The position numbers were made by a program, and so were the translations under genes. The notes below the pieces were generated by a model that was given only the letters and a program-made list of their open reading frames with translations, made no database searches and was not told the origin of the DNA. Shown in pieces: positions 1 through 6,597 of a stretch of DNA of 7,112 bases. The stretch's first letter is position 1; each line of letters starts with the position of its first letter. Origin of the DNA: Candidatus Zixiibacteriota bacterium (GTDB lineage Bacteria; Zixibacteria; MSB-5A5; GN15; FEB-12); contig DAOWMZ010000086.1 of assembly GCA_030642845.1 (NCBI GenBank), positions 1-7,112 of the forward strand, given 5' to 3'.

Positions 1-10
1 AATAGTCAAA

Positions 11-604
11 CTATTCCAATTGACCCCAGACCTTCAAAGTTACACGACGATTCTTGGATGAAGAACTCATCTCATCAGCCATAGCGACTGGTTTGCTCTC
101 TCCATAAGAGGCTACAAACAGGCGATAAAGAGAGATACCACAATGATCAGCCAAGTATAATTTGCATGATCCGGCTCTTTTATCACCTAATAACAGATTG
201 TAATTGGATGAACCTGTTTTATCGGTGTAACCGGCAATCTCAATTACCGAGCCCGGAAAAGCTGACATCTTCTCGCAGCCTTCAAGAAGGATCTCTTCAG
301 TCGCAGGAGTCAGGGCATAGGAATCAAAATCAAAATTAACCGTACCTGACCAGATAACCTGATAGGTTTCAAAACCAGTGGCTTTATTGATTGCCAAATC
401 GGTTTTTTCAGATAATTGAACAGCTAATGACTGCAGTTTTTTCAGTTCGGAGGCATTAGCGTTAGTTTTGTCGGAAAGATCATTAATCTGAGTGTTGGAA
501 CGAGCTTCCGAATCGCTGATTTGTTGATCTACATAACTTTTACTGGCTCCGCAACCTGCAAAAATCAAAGCCAGTAACATCATTACTACTGTCAGTGTTT
601 TCAT
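11..604 (-). CDS. OmpA/Pal-like peptidoglycan-binding lipoprotein
   Basis: Predicted outer-membrane lipoprotein of 197 residues that would tether the outer membrane to peptidoglycan. Residues 1-17 form a lipoprotein signal peptide ending in IFAG before Cys18; Phe at -3 is slightly unusual, but the hydrophobic core and the Ala-Gly-Cys are right. Residues about 22-75 are polar, Ala/Ser/Asp/Lys-rich and heptad-like, probably a coiled-coil stalk. Residues about 85-193 are an OmpA domain, with the FDFDS strand at 91-95, Asp128 in the GYTDKTG motif, Arg143 in LGDKRA and the NRR signature at 185-187. Asp128 and Arg143 are 15 residues apart, the spacing of the diaminopimelate-binding pair in E. coli OmpA. 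The start is supported by AAGGA at 613-617, 8 nt upstream. It is the last gene of the minus-strand group, 107 bp after the permease with no obvious terminator between. No tolA, tolB or ybgF neighbour is visible, so I do not call it pal. Confidence 0.93.
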   Translation of the reverse strand: MKTLTVVMMLLALIFAGCGASKSYVDQQISDSEARSNTQINDLSDKTNANASELKKLQSLAVQLSEKTDLAINKATGFETYQVIWSGTVNFDFDSYALTPATEEILLEGCEKMSAFPGSVIEIAGYTDKTGSSNYNLLLGDKRAGSCKLYLADHCGISLYRLFVASYGESKPVAMADEMSSSSKNRRVTLKVWGQLE

Positions 605-711
605 CTTAATTTTCCTTTCAATATCTTTTAATCCTCATTCATTACCATTTAAGAACGTCACTATTAAATAATTATCCTATAATAATGCAAGTAAAAAAGC
701 CAGATTATAAC
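605..711. other. AT-rich spacer between permease and OmpA gene
   Basis: This 107-bp spacer separates the MalG-type permease from the OmpA-like lipoprotein on the minus strand. It contains the lipoprotein gene's Shine-Dalgarno sequence (AAGGA, 613-617) and a 13-bp AT-rich imperfect dyad near 673-685. I see no GC-rich hairpin followed by a T-run. A convincing -35/-10 pair at normal spacing is also absent; an isolated GATAAT occurs on the minus strand inside the dyad. Read-through from the transporter operon is therefore possible, but a private weak promoter cannot be excluded. Confidence 0.5.
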
Positions 712-1533
712 TCATTGTTTGATAGCACCGGCTGTGATTCCAGACACAATTCTCTTTTGTAGAATAATAAAAATAATTAATACCGGTATCACTGCAATTG
801 CAGAACCAGCCATAAGATGTTGCCAGTCAATTGCTTGTTGTCCCTGGAAATGAGCAAGGGCGACCGGCAGTGTACGCAGTGATTCACTTGATGTTAATAT
901 AAAAGGGAATAAAAACAGATTCCAATTGGTAAAGAATATTTGGATAGCTACTACTGCCAAAGCTGGTTTACACAAAGGCATAACAATAGTCATAATTATT
1001 CGATATTCACCGGCTCCATCAACCCGAGCTGCATCCTCCATTGTCGATGGTACATTTTCAATATACTGTTTTAATAAAAATATCCCTATCGGATTAACCA
1101 GCCAGGGTAAGATCAAAGCCCAATAAGTATCATACATCTTTGCTTTTAGCATTAAGACATAAAGTGGTACTATCAATATATGAGCCGGGATCATAAGAAC
1201 AATAATTACCGTTACAAATAATATTTTGTTAGCAATAGTACGATAACGCGCCAAAGCATAAGCGACCATAAAGCAGAACAGAACATTGCCGGTTGTTACA
1301 ATAAGAGCTACGAAGGAGGAGTTGAAAAGGTACCGCCCCATACTTGATGTAGTGAAAAGATCTGAATAATTTTTTAAAGTATAACTACCCTGCCATAATT
1401 CAACAAATGATTGCAGTGATCCGGTCGGCATGAGCGAGACTCTAAACATCCAGAGTAAGGGAAATGCCATAATCCCCAGAATTAAAAACAGAATAACATA
1501 ATGAGCAATTTTTTTGATCCTGTCTGTTACCAT
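712..1533 (-). CDS. Carbohydrate ABC transporter permease, MalG/UgpE type
   Basis: Inner-membrane permease subunit of 273 residues from the sugar-uptake (CUT1-like) family. It should pair with the permease encoded just upstream to form the import channel. About six hydrophobic segments are visible, near residues 10-30, 70-93, 103-125, 137-155, 188-212 and 241-259. The cytoplasmic EAA loop that contacts the ATPase is clear at 166-187: EDAARVDGAG at 166-175, then a Met-Pro at 185-186 where family members usually have Leu-Pro. The C-terminus (QKRIVSGITAGAIKQ) is typical of MalG-type subunits. Length is normal for the family. The ATG overlaps the end of the upstream permease by 7 nt, pointing to translational coupling. 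The nearest Shine-Dalgarno, AGGAG at 1546-1550, sits 12 nt from the ATG, which is longer than ideal. Substrate cannot be read from sequence; a sugar, oligosaccharide or glycerol-phosphate-like compound is likely. Confidence 0.95.
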   Translation of the reverse strand: MVTDRIKKIAHYVILFLILGIMAFPLLWMFRVSLMPTGSLQSFVELWQGSYTLKNYSDLFTTSSMGRYLFNSSFVALIVTTGNVLFCFMVAYALARYRTIANKILFVTVIIVLMIPAHILIVPLYVLMLKAKMYDTYWALILPWLVNPIGIFLLKQYIENVPSTMEDAARVDGAGEYRIIMTIVMPLCKPALAVVAIQIFFTNWNLFLFPFILTSSESLRTLPVALAHFQGQQAIDWQHLMAGSAIAVIPVLIIFIILQKRIVSGITAGAIKQ

Positions 1534-2399
1534 AATGGATGCCGTCTCCTCATAAGAATAAATTGGGTCAAAGAAAATATCCCGATAATTGCAAAAAGGA
1601 TATAAGCGGCAGCCGAAGCATAACCAAACCGAAATGCTGTGGTGACACCGGTTTCATAAATGAAATAGACCATTGATGCGGTCTCAAATTTACCTTGAGT
1701 CATTACGAATATTTCTACAAATACCTGAAAAGACTTGATTGTGTTAATCACAAGAATGAATAATGCCACCGGTTTTAACAGGGGGAGAGTAATTAAAAAG
1801 AACTGTCTTATATTCCCGGCACCCTGGATACGTGCTGCTTCATATAACTCAGACGGGATAGATTTTAATCCTGATAAAAAGATCAGCATATAGTAGCCGA
1901 CTGACATCCATATATCCATAGCCATTATGGAAAACAGAGCAGTAGAACTGTCGTATAAAAAACCATGTTCCGGAGGTGTAAACCCAAGCATTGACGCTAA
2001 ACCTGCAATATAACCACCACGACTATATAGATTGGTGAAAATAAGAGAGATAACTACCATTGAAGTTATTGACGGCAAAAAATATCCGGCTCTGAATATA
2101 CCACGTCCTTTAAAACGTTGATTAACAAGAACTGCCATTATGAGTGCAATTACAGTAGTAATAGGCACTGTCCCAAAAACAAATATAAACGTATTTTTTA
2201 TTGATATTATAAAATCCTGATCGGTGAGCAGCTCTTTGTAATTCTCCAATCCGATCCATTCTGCCGGATTACGAGAAATAAGGCTGTAATCGGTAAAGCC
2301 GGTAATCAATGAAAATAATAACGGGAAAAGCCAAAAGACTACAAATGTAATTATCCATGGAAGGAGAAGAACAAGTGTCGTTAAACGGTTACTACGCAT
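1527..2399 (-). CDS. Carbohydrate ABC transporter permease, MalF/UgpA/LacF type
   Basis: Inner-membrane permease of 290 residues, the first permease of the sugar importer. Six hydrophobic segments lie near residues 9-34, 66-92, 103-125, 155-178, 208-232 and 260-283. The EAA loop is at 187-206: EAARIQGAG at 187-195, followed by Leu205-Pro206. The N-terminus (LLLPWIITFVVFWLFPL, 11-27) and the FLPS sequence at 107-110 are family-typical. It lacks the large extra periplasmic domain of enterobacterial MalF, so its size matches LacF/UgpA. The start codon shares one base with the stop of the binding-protein gene (TAATG). AAGGA at 2404-2408 provides a Shine-Dalgarno sequence. It overlaps the MalG-type gene downstream. 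Together these indicate a single transcript encoding the binding protein and both permeases. Family assignment is firm; the transported sugar is unknown. Confidence 0.95.
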   Translation of the reverse strand: MRSNRLTTLVLLLPWIITFVVFWLFPLLFSLITGFTDYSLISRNPAEWIGLENYKELLTDQDFIISIKNTFIFVFGTVPITTVIALIMAVLVNQRFKGRGIFRAGYFLPSITSMVVISLIFTNLYSRGGYIAGLASMLGFTPPEHGFLYDSSTALFSIMAMDIWMSVGYYMLIFLSGLKSIPSELYEAARIQGAGNIRQFFLITLPLLKPVALFILVINTIKSFQVFVEIFVMTQGKFETASMVYFIYETGVTTAFRFGYASAAAYILFAIIGIFSLTQFILMRRRHPLW

Positions 2400-3601
2400 T
2401 ATTTCCTTAATTTATCAATTTTACTTCTGGCTTCCCTTAATGATTCTCCGGGTAATGCATCATTGAAAAGAACATCCTCAACTGCTCTTTCAATAATATT
2501 CTCAATATAAACCCAATCCGGAATAACAGGGGGATTCTTGCTCAGGTTAATCTGTTTAATAAAAGTCTGGAGATGTACATTTGATTTAAAATATTCATCT
2601 TCCTGAGCATTAATGCTTGATGGGTTAGCACTTCGGTTGGCTTTACAAAATTTAATCTGATTTTCAGGCGATGTGATAAATCTTATAAGTTTCAAAGCTT
2701 CATCTTTATTATCTGAGGCATCGTTTATAGATAAAAATTCTCCACCCATGAATGATTTCCCGGGGAATTTACGACCGGGGAAAAGGGTAGTAAAGAAATT
2801 GATATCCCTATTTTCCAGTTCAATTCTTTTAAGCAGCCAATCGCCAGATATTATGTAACCGATTTTCCCATCAAGGAAGGCATCCTCAATTCCCCTTTGA
2901 TTTGCAACATATCCGCAGGAATCATGCAGGAATTTATAATAAGTCATGGCTTCAACAGCAGGTAAAGATGGTAAAACACAATATTTGCCATCGTCGGAAA
3001 ATATTTGTGCTCCATACGTCCAGAAGAAGGGAAGGTATTTTTTGTACAAGCGATGCTTCTCCGCCGTGTTAGATCCCCAGCCATATATATTATCACTGAT
3101 TTTTTGAATTTTATAGCTAGAGTTCTTTAAGTCATCAAATGAAATTGGAATATAATCTTCACCAAATTGAGTCTGTTTTAGTAGATCCTTGTTGCCAAAA
3201 ATAACTCTGGTTCCAAGTATCCAGGGGAAACCGTATATTTTATTTTTATAATTTGCCATTCCCCAGCCCTGAAAACTGGCACTATCCTCAGAAATATATT
3301 TTGAAATATCTGCCAAATGTCCATTAGCACCAAATTGAGCAATCCAGTCTGATCCTAATTCTACTACATCCGGTCCGGTACCGGAAGAAAAGGCAAGTAC
3401 GATTTTTTCATGACCATTTGCCCAGGTAAGGTCGGTCAGGTTTACCTTTATATCAGGATTGGCTTTTTCGAAATCATCAATAATATTCTGAATAGTTGGT
3501 TTGATTGCCGGATCGGTCCAGAACTGCCACAATTCGATTGTAGTCTCAGCCCATGAAGTTATTGCCATCAGCACAAACAGAATTGTTAAAATATATTTCA
3601 C
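2399..3601 (-). CDS. Periplasmic sugar-binding protein (family 1 extracellular solute-binding)
   Basis: Solute-binding component of the ABC importer, expected to capture a sugar in the periplasm and deliver it to the two permeases encoded next. From the GTG at 3599-3601 the protein is 400 residues. It opens with a clean signal peptide (MKYILTILFVLMAITSWA, then Glu-Thr-Thr). No lipobox cysteine is present, so it is probably soluble. The mature N-terminus (IELWQFWTDP), the segment GTGPDVVELGSDW and the GFPW motif are typical of family 1 binding proteins. An ATG at 3617-3619 would add six residues (MYGDLT), but these contain the Shine-Dalgarno GGAG (3610-3613) that lies 8 nt before the GTG, so I prefer the GTG. 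It is the first gene of the minus-strand operon. Ligand is not predictable by eye. Confidence 0.93.
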   Translation of the reverse strand: MKYILTILFVLMAITSWAETTIELWQFWTDPAIKPTIQNIIDDFEKANPDIKVNLTDLTWANGHEKIVLAFSSGTGPDVVELGSDWIAQFGANGHLADISKYISEDSASFQGWGMANYKNKIYGFPWILGTRVIFGNKDLLKQTQFGEDYIPISFDDLKNSSYKIQKISDNIYGWGSNTAEKHRLYKKYLPFFWTYGAQIFSDDGKYCVLPSLPAVEAMTYYKFLHDSCGYVANQRGIEDAFLDGKIGYIISGDWLLKRIELENRDINFFTTLFPGRKFPGKSFMGGEFLSINDASDNKDEALKLIRFITSPENQIKFCKANRSANPSSINAQEDEYFKSNVHLQTFIKQINLSKNPPVIPDWVYIENIIERAVEDVLFNDALPGESLREARSKIDKLRK

Positions 3602-3609
3602 TGTCAAAT

Positions 3610-3613
3610 CTCC
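3610..3613 (-). promoter_or_regulatory. Ribosome binding site deciding a GTG start
   Basis: On the minus strand GGAG lies 8 nt upstream of the GTG at 3599-3601. This is ideal spacing, and a signal peptide begins directly at that GTG. The upstream in-frame ATG (3617-3619) would place this GGAG inside the coding sequence and add polar residues ahead of the signal peptide. Confidence 0.7.
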
Positions 3614-3631
3614 ATACATTAGTTAAACTTC

Positions 3632-3663
3632 ATTAAAGAATCACACTTTGTTTGCCGGGTCAA
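3632..3663 (-). promoter_or_regulatory. Possible promoter for the sugar transporter operon
   Basis: On the minus strand TTGACC (3658-3663, five of six matches to TTGACA) is followed by TTTAAT (3632-3637, five of six to TATAAT). A start about 7 nt further on would leave a leader of roughly 25 nt carrying the GGAG. The position is sensible. However, the 20-nt spacer is longer than the usual 16-18, so this is a weak candidate. Confidence 0.25.
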
Positions 3664-3713
3664 TAAAAAATCTTTTTGTTGAAAGTACAACATCAATTAT
3701 TATTTTTTAAATA

Positions 3714-4520
3714 ATGTTATTTTCGAATTTAATATTCATAGCAGATTCATCTGCATGGTTCAATACCGATAAACTGCTAACATTAATAATTTCGCTATTT
3801 TGCGTCATTATACTATTATACACAACCTATTACAAAGCAAAGCAAAGCAAATTCAAAATACGCGAGATCGCCGGGTTAAAAGCAATTGAAGATGCTATCG
3901 GCAGAGCTACTGAAATGGCTCGTCCGTTATTATTTACCCCCGGATGGGGAGGAGATATTCAGCGTCCAACCACAATTGCTTCGATGAATATCTTAGGGCA
4001 TGTCGCTAGTAAAACCGCTCAATATAACTGCCAGTTAATTTATCCAACCCATGATCCGGTTATTATGGCTGTTGCTCAGGAAGTAATAAAAGGAGCCTAT
4101 GCCAGCGCCGGATATGCAGATCGTTATAAAGAAGATAACATCTTCTATGTCAGCTCTTCTCAATTTGGCTACGCTGCGGCAGTGGAAGGACTGATAAGCC
4201 GCCTTAAACCGGCTTCAATCTTTCTACTGGGGACATTTGAAGCGGAATCCTTAATTCTGGCTGAAACAGGAAATATTAATAAAGCAATTCAGATAGCCGG
4301 AACCGATTCAACTATCCAGTTATCATTTTTTATTGTAGCCTGTGACTATGTTTTGATTGGTGAAGAACTTTTTGCCGCATCGGGGTATCTTTCCGATGAC
4401 CACTCAATCAAAGCATCGGTTAGAGCACAGGATATTATAAAACTGCTGATAGCAGTATTCTTAATTGTAGCTACGATATGGGTGACTATCGATCCAAATT
4501 CGCAATGGTGGAAACTATGA
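3714..4520 (+). CDS. DUF6754-like bitopic membrane protein
   Basis: Membrane protein of 268 residues with no known function; I recognise the central domain from memory as the uncharacterised DUF6754 family. Hydrophobic segments at about 20-40 and 241-259 flank a soluble domain at about 45-238. The basic stretch KAKQSKFKIR right after the first helix suggests this domain faces the cytoplasm. Probable family-conserved pieces are GRATEM (63-68), the following RPLLFTPG (70-77), the second-strand segment LIYPTHDP (108-115), ESLILAETG (178-186), AGTD (195-198), CDY (210-212) and GEELFAA (216-222). The strand-helix alternation looks Rossmann-like. It is the first gene of a tightly overlapped four-gene set. 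An in-frame stop at 3708-3710 leaves this ATG as the only plausible start, although no Shine-Dalgarno sequence precedes it. Its stop overlaps the next start (ATGA). Family call is fairly sure; function is unknown. Confidence 0.88.
   Translation: MLFSNLIFIADSSAWFNTDKLLTLIISLFCVIILLYTTYYKAKQSKFKIREIAGLKAIEDAIGRATEMARPLLFTPGWGGDIQRPTTIASMNILGHVASKTAQYNCQLIYPTHDPVIMAVAQEVIKGAYASAGYADRYKEDNIFYVSSSQFGYAAAVEGLISRLKPASIFLLGTFEAESLILAETGNINKAIQIAGTDSTIQLSFFIVACDYVLIGEELFAASGYLSDDHSIKASVRAQDIIKLLIAVFLIVATIWVTIDPNSQWWKL
3834..3851 (+). repeat. Short AAAGC tandem repeat inside the DUF6754-like gene
   Basis: Three and a half copies of the pentamer AAAGC occur just after the first membrane helix and encode the lysine-rich KAKQSK segment. 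Because the unit is not a multiple of three, gain or loss of a copy would shift the frame. The copy number is too low to suggest an active switch. Confidence 0.5.
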
Positions 4521-5143
4521 TGAACCGTCGTATTCCACAGATGATATGTTTTGCTTTCGGAGCCGCTCTGTTTACAGTTTTCTTTTTGAGCCATCCTTTG
4601 GCGAAAGATTTGAATTTAACTATCACTGTAGATTACTGGCAGATTATTTTTGCTTTTACGCTAATTGTTGGTGTCGTTAGTTTTGTCAGAATAACTATTA
4701 AGAATATTAAAAAAGGGGAAGATCGACCTTACCGTATTGTCTCATTGATTGGCTTGATTGCCATGCCTGTTTTGGCACTGATCTGGGGGATTAGAGGGGA
4801 TTCTCCTTTTATGTGGGTGTTTGAGTATGTTCAGGTTCCGATGCAATCTACTGTATTTGCTCTGTTGGCATTCTTTGTGGCATCGGCATCGTTTAGAGGA
4901 TTCAGAGCAAGATCAGCACCGGCAGCAGTGCTTTTGATTGCAGCATTGCTAACATTGCTCAGCCGATCTTCATTAGAGGGTATCCTGCCTGTCTATTTCT
5001 CTGATTTTGCTGACTGGATCAGAAGCAATCCCTCGATGGCCGCCCGTAGAGCTATTTTAATAGGGATCGGTCTTGGTTCATTGACAACATCGTTGAGGGT
5101 TTTATTAGGCATAGAGCGTACCTGGCTGGGGGGTGAGAAGTGA
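4517..5143 (+). CDS. Conserved polytopic membrane protein in the DUF6754 cluster
   Basis: Uncharacterised integral membrane protein, 208 residues from the ATG at 4517. About six hydrophobic segments lie near residues 8-27, 40-59, 73-92, 108-126, 135-151 and 179-198. Between helices are the aromatic/proline segment FEYVQVPMQST (102-112) and the short basic loop FRGFRARS (127-133). The C-terminal part reads NPSMAARRAILIGIGLG, then TSLRVLLGIERTWLG. I recall similar segments beside DUF6754 genes, but I know no function. The start was chosen because the ATG overlaps the stop of the preceding gene (ATGA), a coupling arrangement. A second ATG at 4520 is equally possible. An in-frame ATG at 4478 would add 13 residues and run 43 nt into the upstream gene. 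A weak GGTGGA lies just upstream. It ends overlapping the next gene by 4 nt. No catalytic or transporter signature is visible; it may be a channel-like or scaffold subunit. Confidence 0.85.
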   Translation: MMNRRIPQMICFAFGAALFTVFFLSHPLAKDLNLTITVDYWQIIFAFTLIVGVVSFVRITIKNIKKGEDRPYRIVSLIGLIAMPVLALIWGIRGDSPFMWVFEYVQVPMQSTVFALLAFFVASASFRGFRARSAPAAVLLIAALLTLLSRSSLEGILPVYFSDFADWIRSNPSMAARRAILIGIGLGSLTTSLRVLLGIERTWLGGEK

Positions 5144-5973
5144 GTGCAACACGATCACAACCTGTTTTTGAAACGCGCCACCTGATATTTTTAAGCCTCT
5201 TTCTGATTATTTTAGTAACAATGTTAATAGGTTATAATCCCGAAATAAAAGTCACTTCTGAAACCCAAAAAGTATATGATTACATTGATTCTCTTCCATC
5301 AGGCTCAGTTTTAATTGTCTCATTTGATCACGAGGCATCTTCATTACCAGAAATCAAACCTATTGCTCTAACGGTTCTAAGACATGCTTTCTCAAAAGAT
5401 ATAAAACTGATCGGTACTGCCTTGTTAGCAGAGGGGACAGGAGTCGGCTATCGCCTGATCACTGAGACAGCAAAAGAATACAACAAAGAATATGGACAGG
5501 ATTTTGTCTATCTTGGTTTTAAACCTCAATATATTGCTGCTATATTATCAATGGGTGAATCAATTCCCGACACTTACCCCGAAGATTATCTTGATAAACC
5601 ATATTTCAGCAATGAAATGCTGAAAGATATAATAAACTATGATGATGTTGCGGGTGTGATTTCTATCGCTGATGGATCTTTAACAACGCACTGGATAGAA
5701 TATGGAGCCAGCCGCTACAATGTCAATATAACTGCTGCTGTTACAGCCGCCATGATGACCACCTATGATCCCTATATAGCGTCAAACCAATTGTACGCAA
5801 TGTTTGGCGGACTTCGGGGTGCGGCTGAATATGAAAAATTGATCGACAGGGGAGGGGCTGGTAAAAGAGGAATGCTGGCTCAGTCGGTTTCACATATTTA
5901 TGTAATCATTTTGATCATCATTGGTAATATTATGTACTTCGTCCAACGCAAGAGAAGACGAGGAAGTAAATAA
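5140..5973 (+). CDS. Bitopic membrane protein with large soluble domain, DUF6754 cluster
   Basis: Uncharacterised protein of 277 residues. A signal-anchor helix (about 14-31) and a C-terminal helix (about 251-268) bracket a soluble domain of some 215 residues. The very basic tail QRKRRRGSK should be cytoplasmic, which would place the soluble domain outside the inner membrane. The domain opens with a strand and loop, VLIVSFDHEASSLPE (57-71). It continues with alternating helices and strands, including LRHAFSKDIKLIGTAL (80-95) and FVYLGFKPQYIAA (122-134). It ends with a glycine-rich FGGLRGAAEYEKLI (222-235), which looks like a family hallmark. Translation starts at a GTG overlapping the previous stop (GTGA). 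A G-rich stretch just upstream (5128-5133) may aid ribosome binding. No alternative upstream start avoids deep overlap. Its stop shares one base with the next ATG (TAATG). I recognise it only as a usual companion of DUF6754 proteins; enzymatic activity is not evident. Confidence 0.87.
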   Translation: MSATRSQPVFETRHLIFLSLFLIILVTMLIGYNPEIKVTSETQKVYDYIDSLPSGSVLIVSFDHEASSLPEIKPIALTVLRHAFSKDIKLIGTALLAEGTGVGYRLITETAKEYNKEYGQDFVYLGFKPQYIAAILSMGESIPDTYPEDYLDKPYFSNEMLKDIINYDDVAGVISIADGSLTTHWIEYGASRYNVNITAAVTAAMMTTYDPYIASNQLYAMFGGLRGAAEYEKLIDRGGAGKRGMLAQSVSHIYVIILIIIGNIMYFVQRKRRRGSK

Positions 5974-6587
5974 TGGATTGGAGCACAATTATAGCCGGAT
6001 TGCTTACTCTGGCAATCCTTAGTTTTCTTTATCGTGACAATCCTGCATATAAAATGGCTGAGTCATTGCTGATTGGAGTTTCAATCGGTTATTTTCTGGT
6101 AATCATCTGGACCAAAACTATCATGGATTTACTCGTTGATCCGTTATTTTATGATGCCAAATGGCCGCTTGTAATACCGATGGCTTTGGGCATAATGATG
6201 TTCGGACGGTTTCATAAAAAAACATCCTCTCTTTCAAGAATACCTATTGCGGTTTTAATCGGCTCAGGAGCCGGTGTTGCTATTCCGGCCATGCTTGAAG
6301 CACGTATCCTCAAACAGGTATCGGCCACAGTCGGGCCATTGTTGACTGATACGGGAATGCCGGACATATCAGTAATTGTAGTTTTGATTGGTGTATTGAC
6401 CACCCTTTCATATTTCTATTTCAGTCATGAACACAAGGGGGCACTTGGTGTCAGTGCAAAGGTGGGGACATACTTTTTAATGGCGTTCTTTGGTACAACT
6501 TTTGGTTATACAGTTATGTCCCGAATGTCAACATTTATTGGCCGCATGGAATTTCTTCTTTCAGATTTCCTCAAACTCACACAGTAG
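5973..6587 (+). CDS. Conserved six-helix membrane protein, DUF6754 cluster
   Basis: Uncharacterised integral membrane protein of 204 residues. Hydrophobic segments lie near 5-20, 30-50, 63-80, 89-108, 131-150 and 163-183, followed by an amphipathic C-terminal stretch (about 186-202). Notable segments are NPAYKMAESLLIGVSIGY (23-40), the glycine-rich helix IPIAVLIGSGAGVAIP (90-105), and GVSAKVGTYFLMAFFGTTFG (159-178) leading into a YTVMSRMSTFIGRM stretch. The small-residue (Gly/Ala/Ser) helix faces suggest close helix packing. The ATG overlaps the previous TAA by one base, and AGGA at 5961-5964 lies 8 nt upstream. It closes the four-gene overlapped set and is followed after 19 nt by a zinc-ribbon gene. 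It resembles the other polytopic protein of the set in size and helix number, though I see no clear sequence similarity. Conserved but functionally unknown; no transporter or enzyme signature is recognised. Confidence 0.87.
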   Translation: MDWSTIIAGLLTLAILSFLYRDNPAYKMAESLLIGVSIGYFLVIIWTKTIMDLLVDPLFYDAKWPLVIPMALGIMMFGRFHKKTSSLSRIPIAVLIGSGAGVAIPAMLEARILKQVSATVGPLLTDTGMPDISVIVVLIGVLTTLSYFYFSHEHKGALGVSAKVGTYFLMAFFGTTFGYTVMSRMSTFIGRMEFLLSDFLKLTQ

Positions 6588-6597
6588 GAATGATTCT

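Noticed and set aside
673..685. Possible terminator or operator at the ATTAT-CCT-ATAAT dyad.
   Set aside because: The arms are only 5 bp and purely A/T, with no following T-run in the right place; such dyads arise by chance in AT-rich spacers.
926..1126. Plus-strand open frame antisense to the MalG-type permease.
   Set aside because: The opposite strand carries a clear EAA-loop permease over the same bases, so this frame is incidental.
2673..2858. Plus-strand open frame antisense to the binding-protein gene.
   Set aside because: It lies fully inside a well-supported gene on the other strand, and its translated sequence shows no domain.
3834..3851. Phase-variable switch at the AAAGC tandem repeat.
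   Set aside because: Only about 3.6 copies are present and they encode a plausible basic stop-transfer segment. Known contingency loci usually have many more copies.
4346..4594. Minus-strand open frame across the junction of the first two membrane genes.
   Set aside because: It is antisense to two well-supported genes and has no recognisable domain or ribosome binding site; it is a shadow frame.
6212..6403. Minus-strand open frame inside the last six-helix membrane gene.
   Set aside because: The sense strand encodes convincing membrane helices in an overlapped operon; the antisense frame has no supporting signal.
3714..6587. Interpretation of the membrane set as a TolQ/ExbB/MotA-type proton-driven motor.
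   Set aside because: Neither the helix count nor visible motifs match: there is no MotA/TolQ-like long cytoplasmic loop, and no ExbD/TolR-like single helix with a conserved membrane aspartate.
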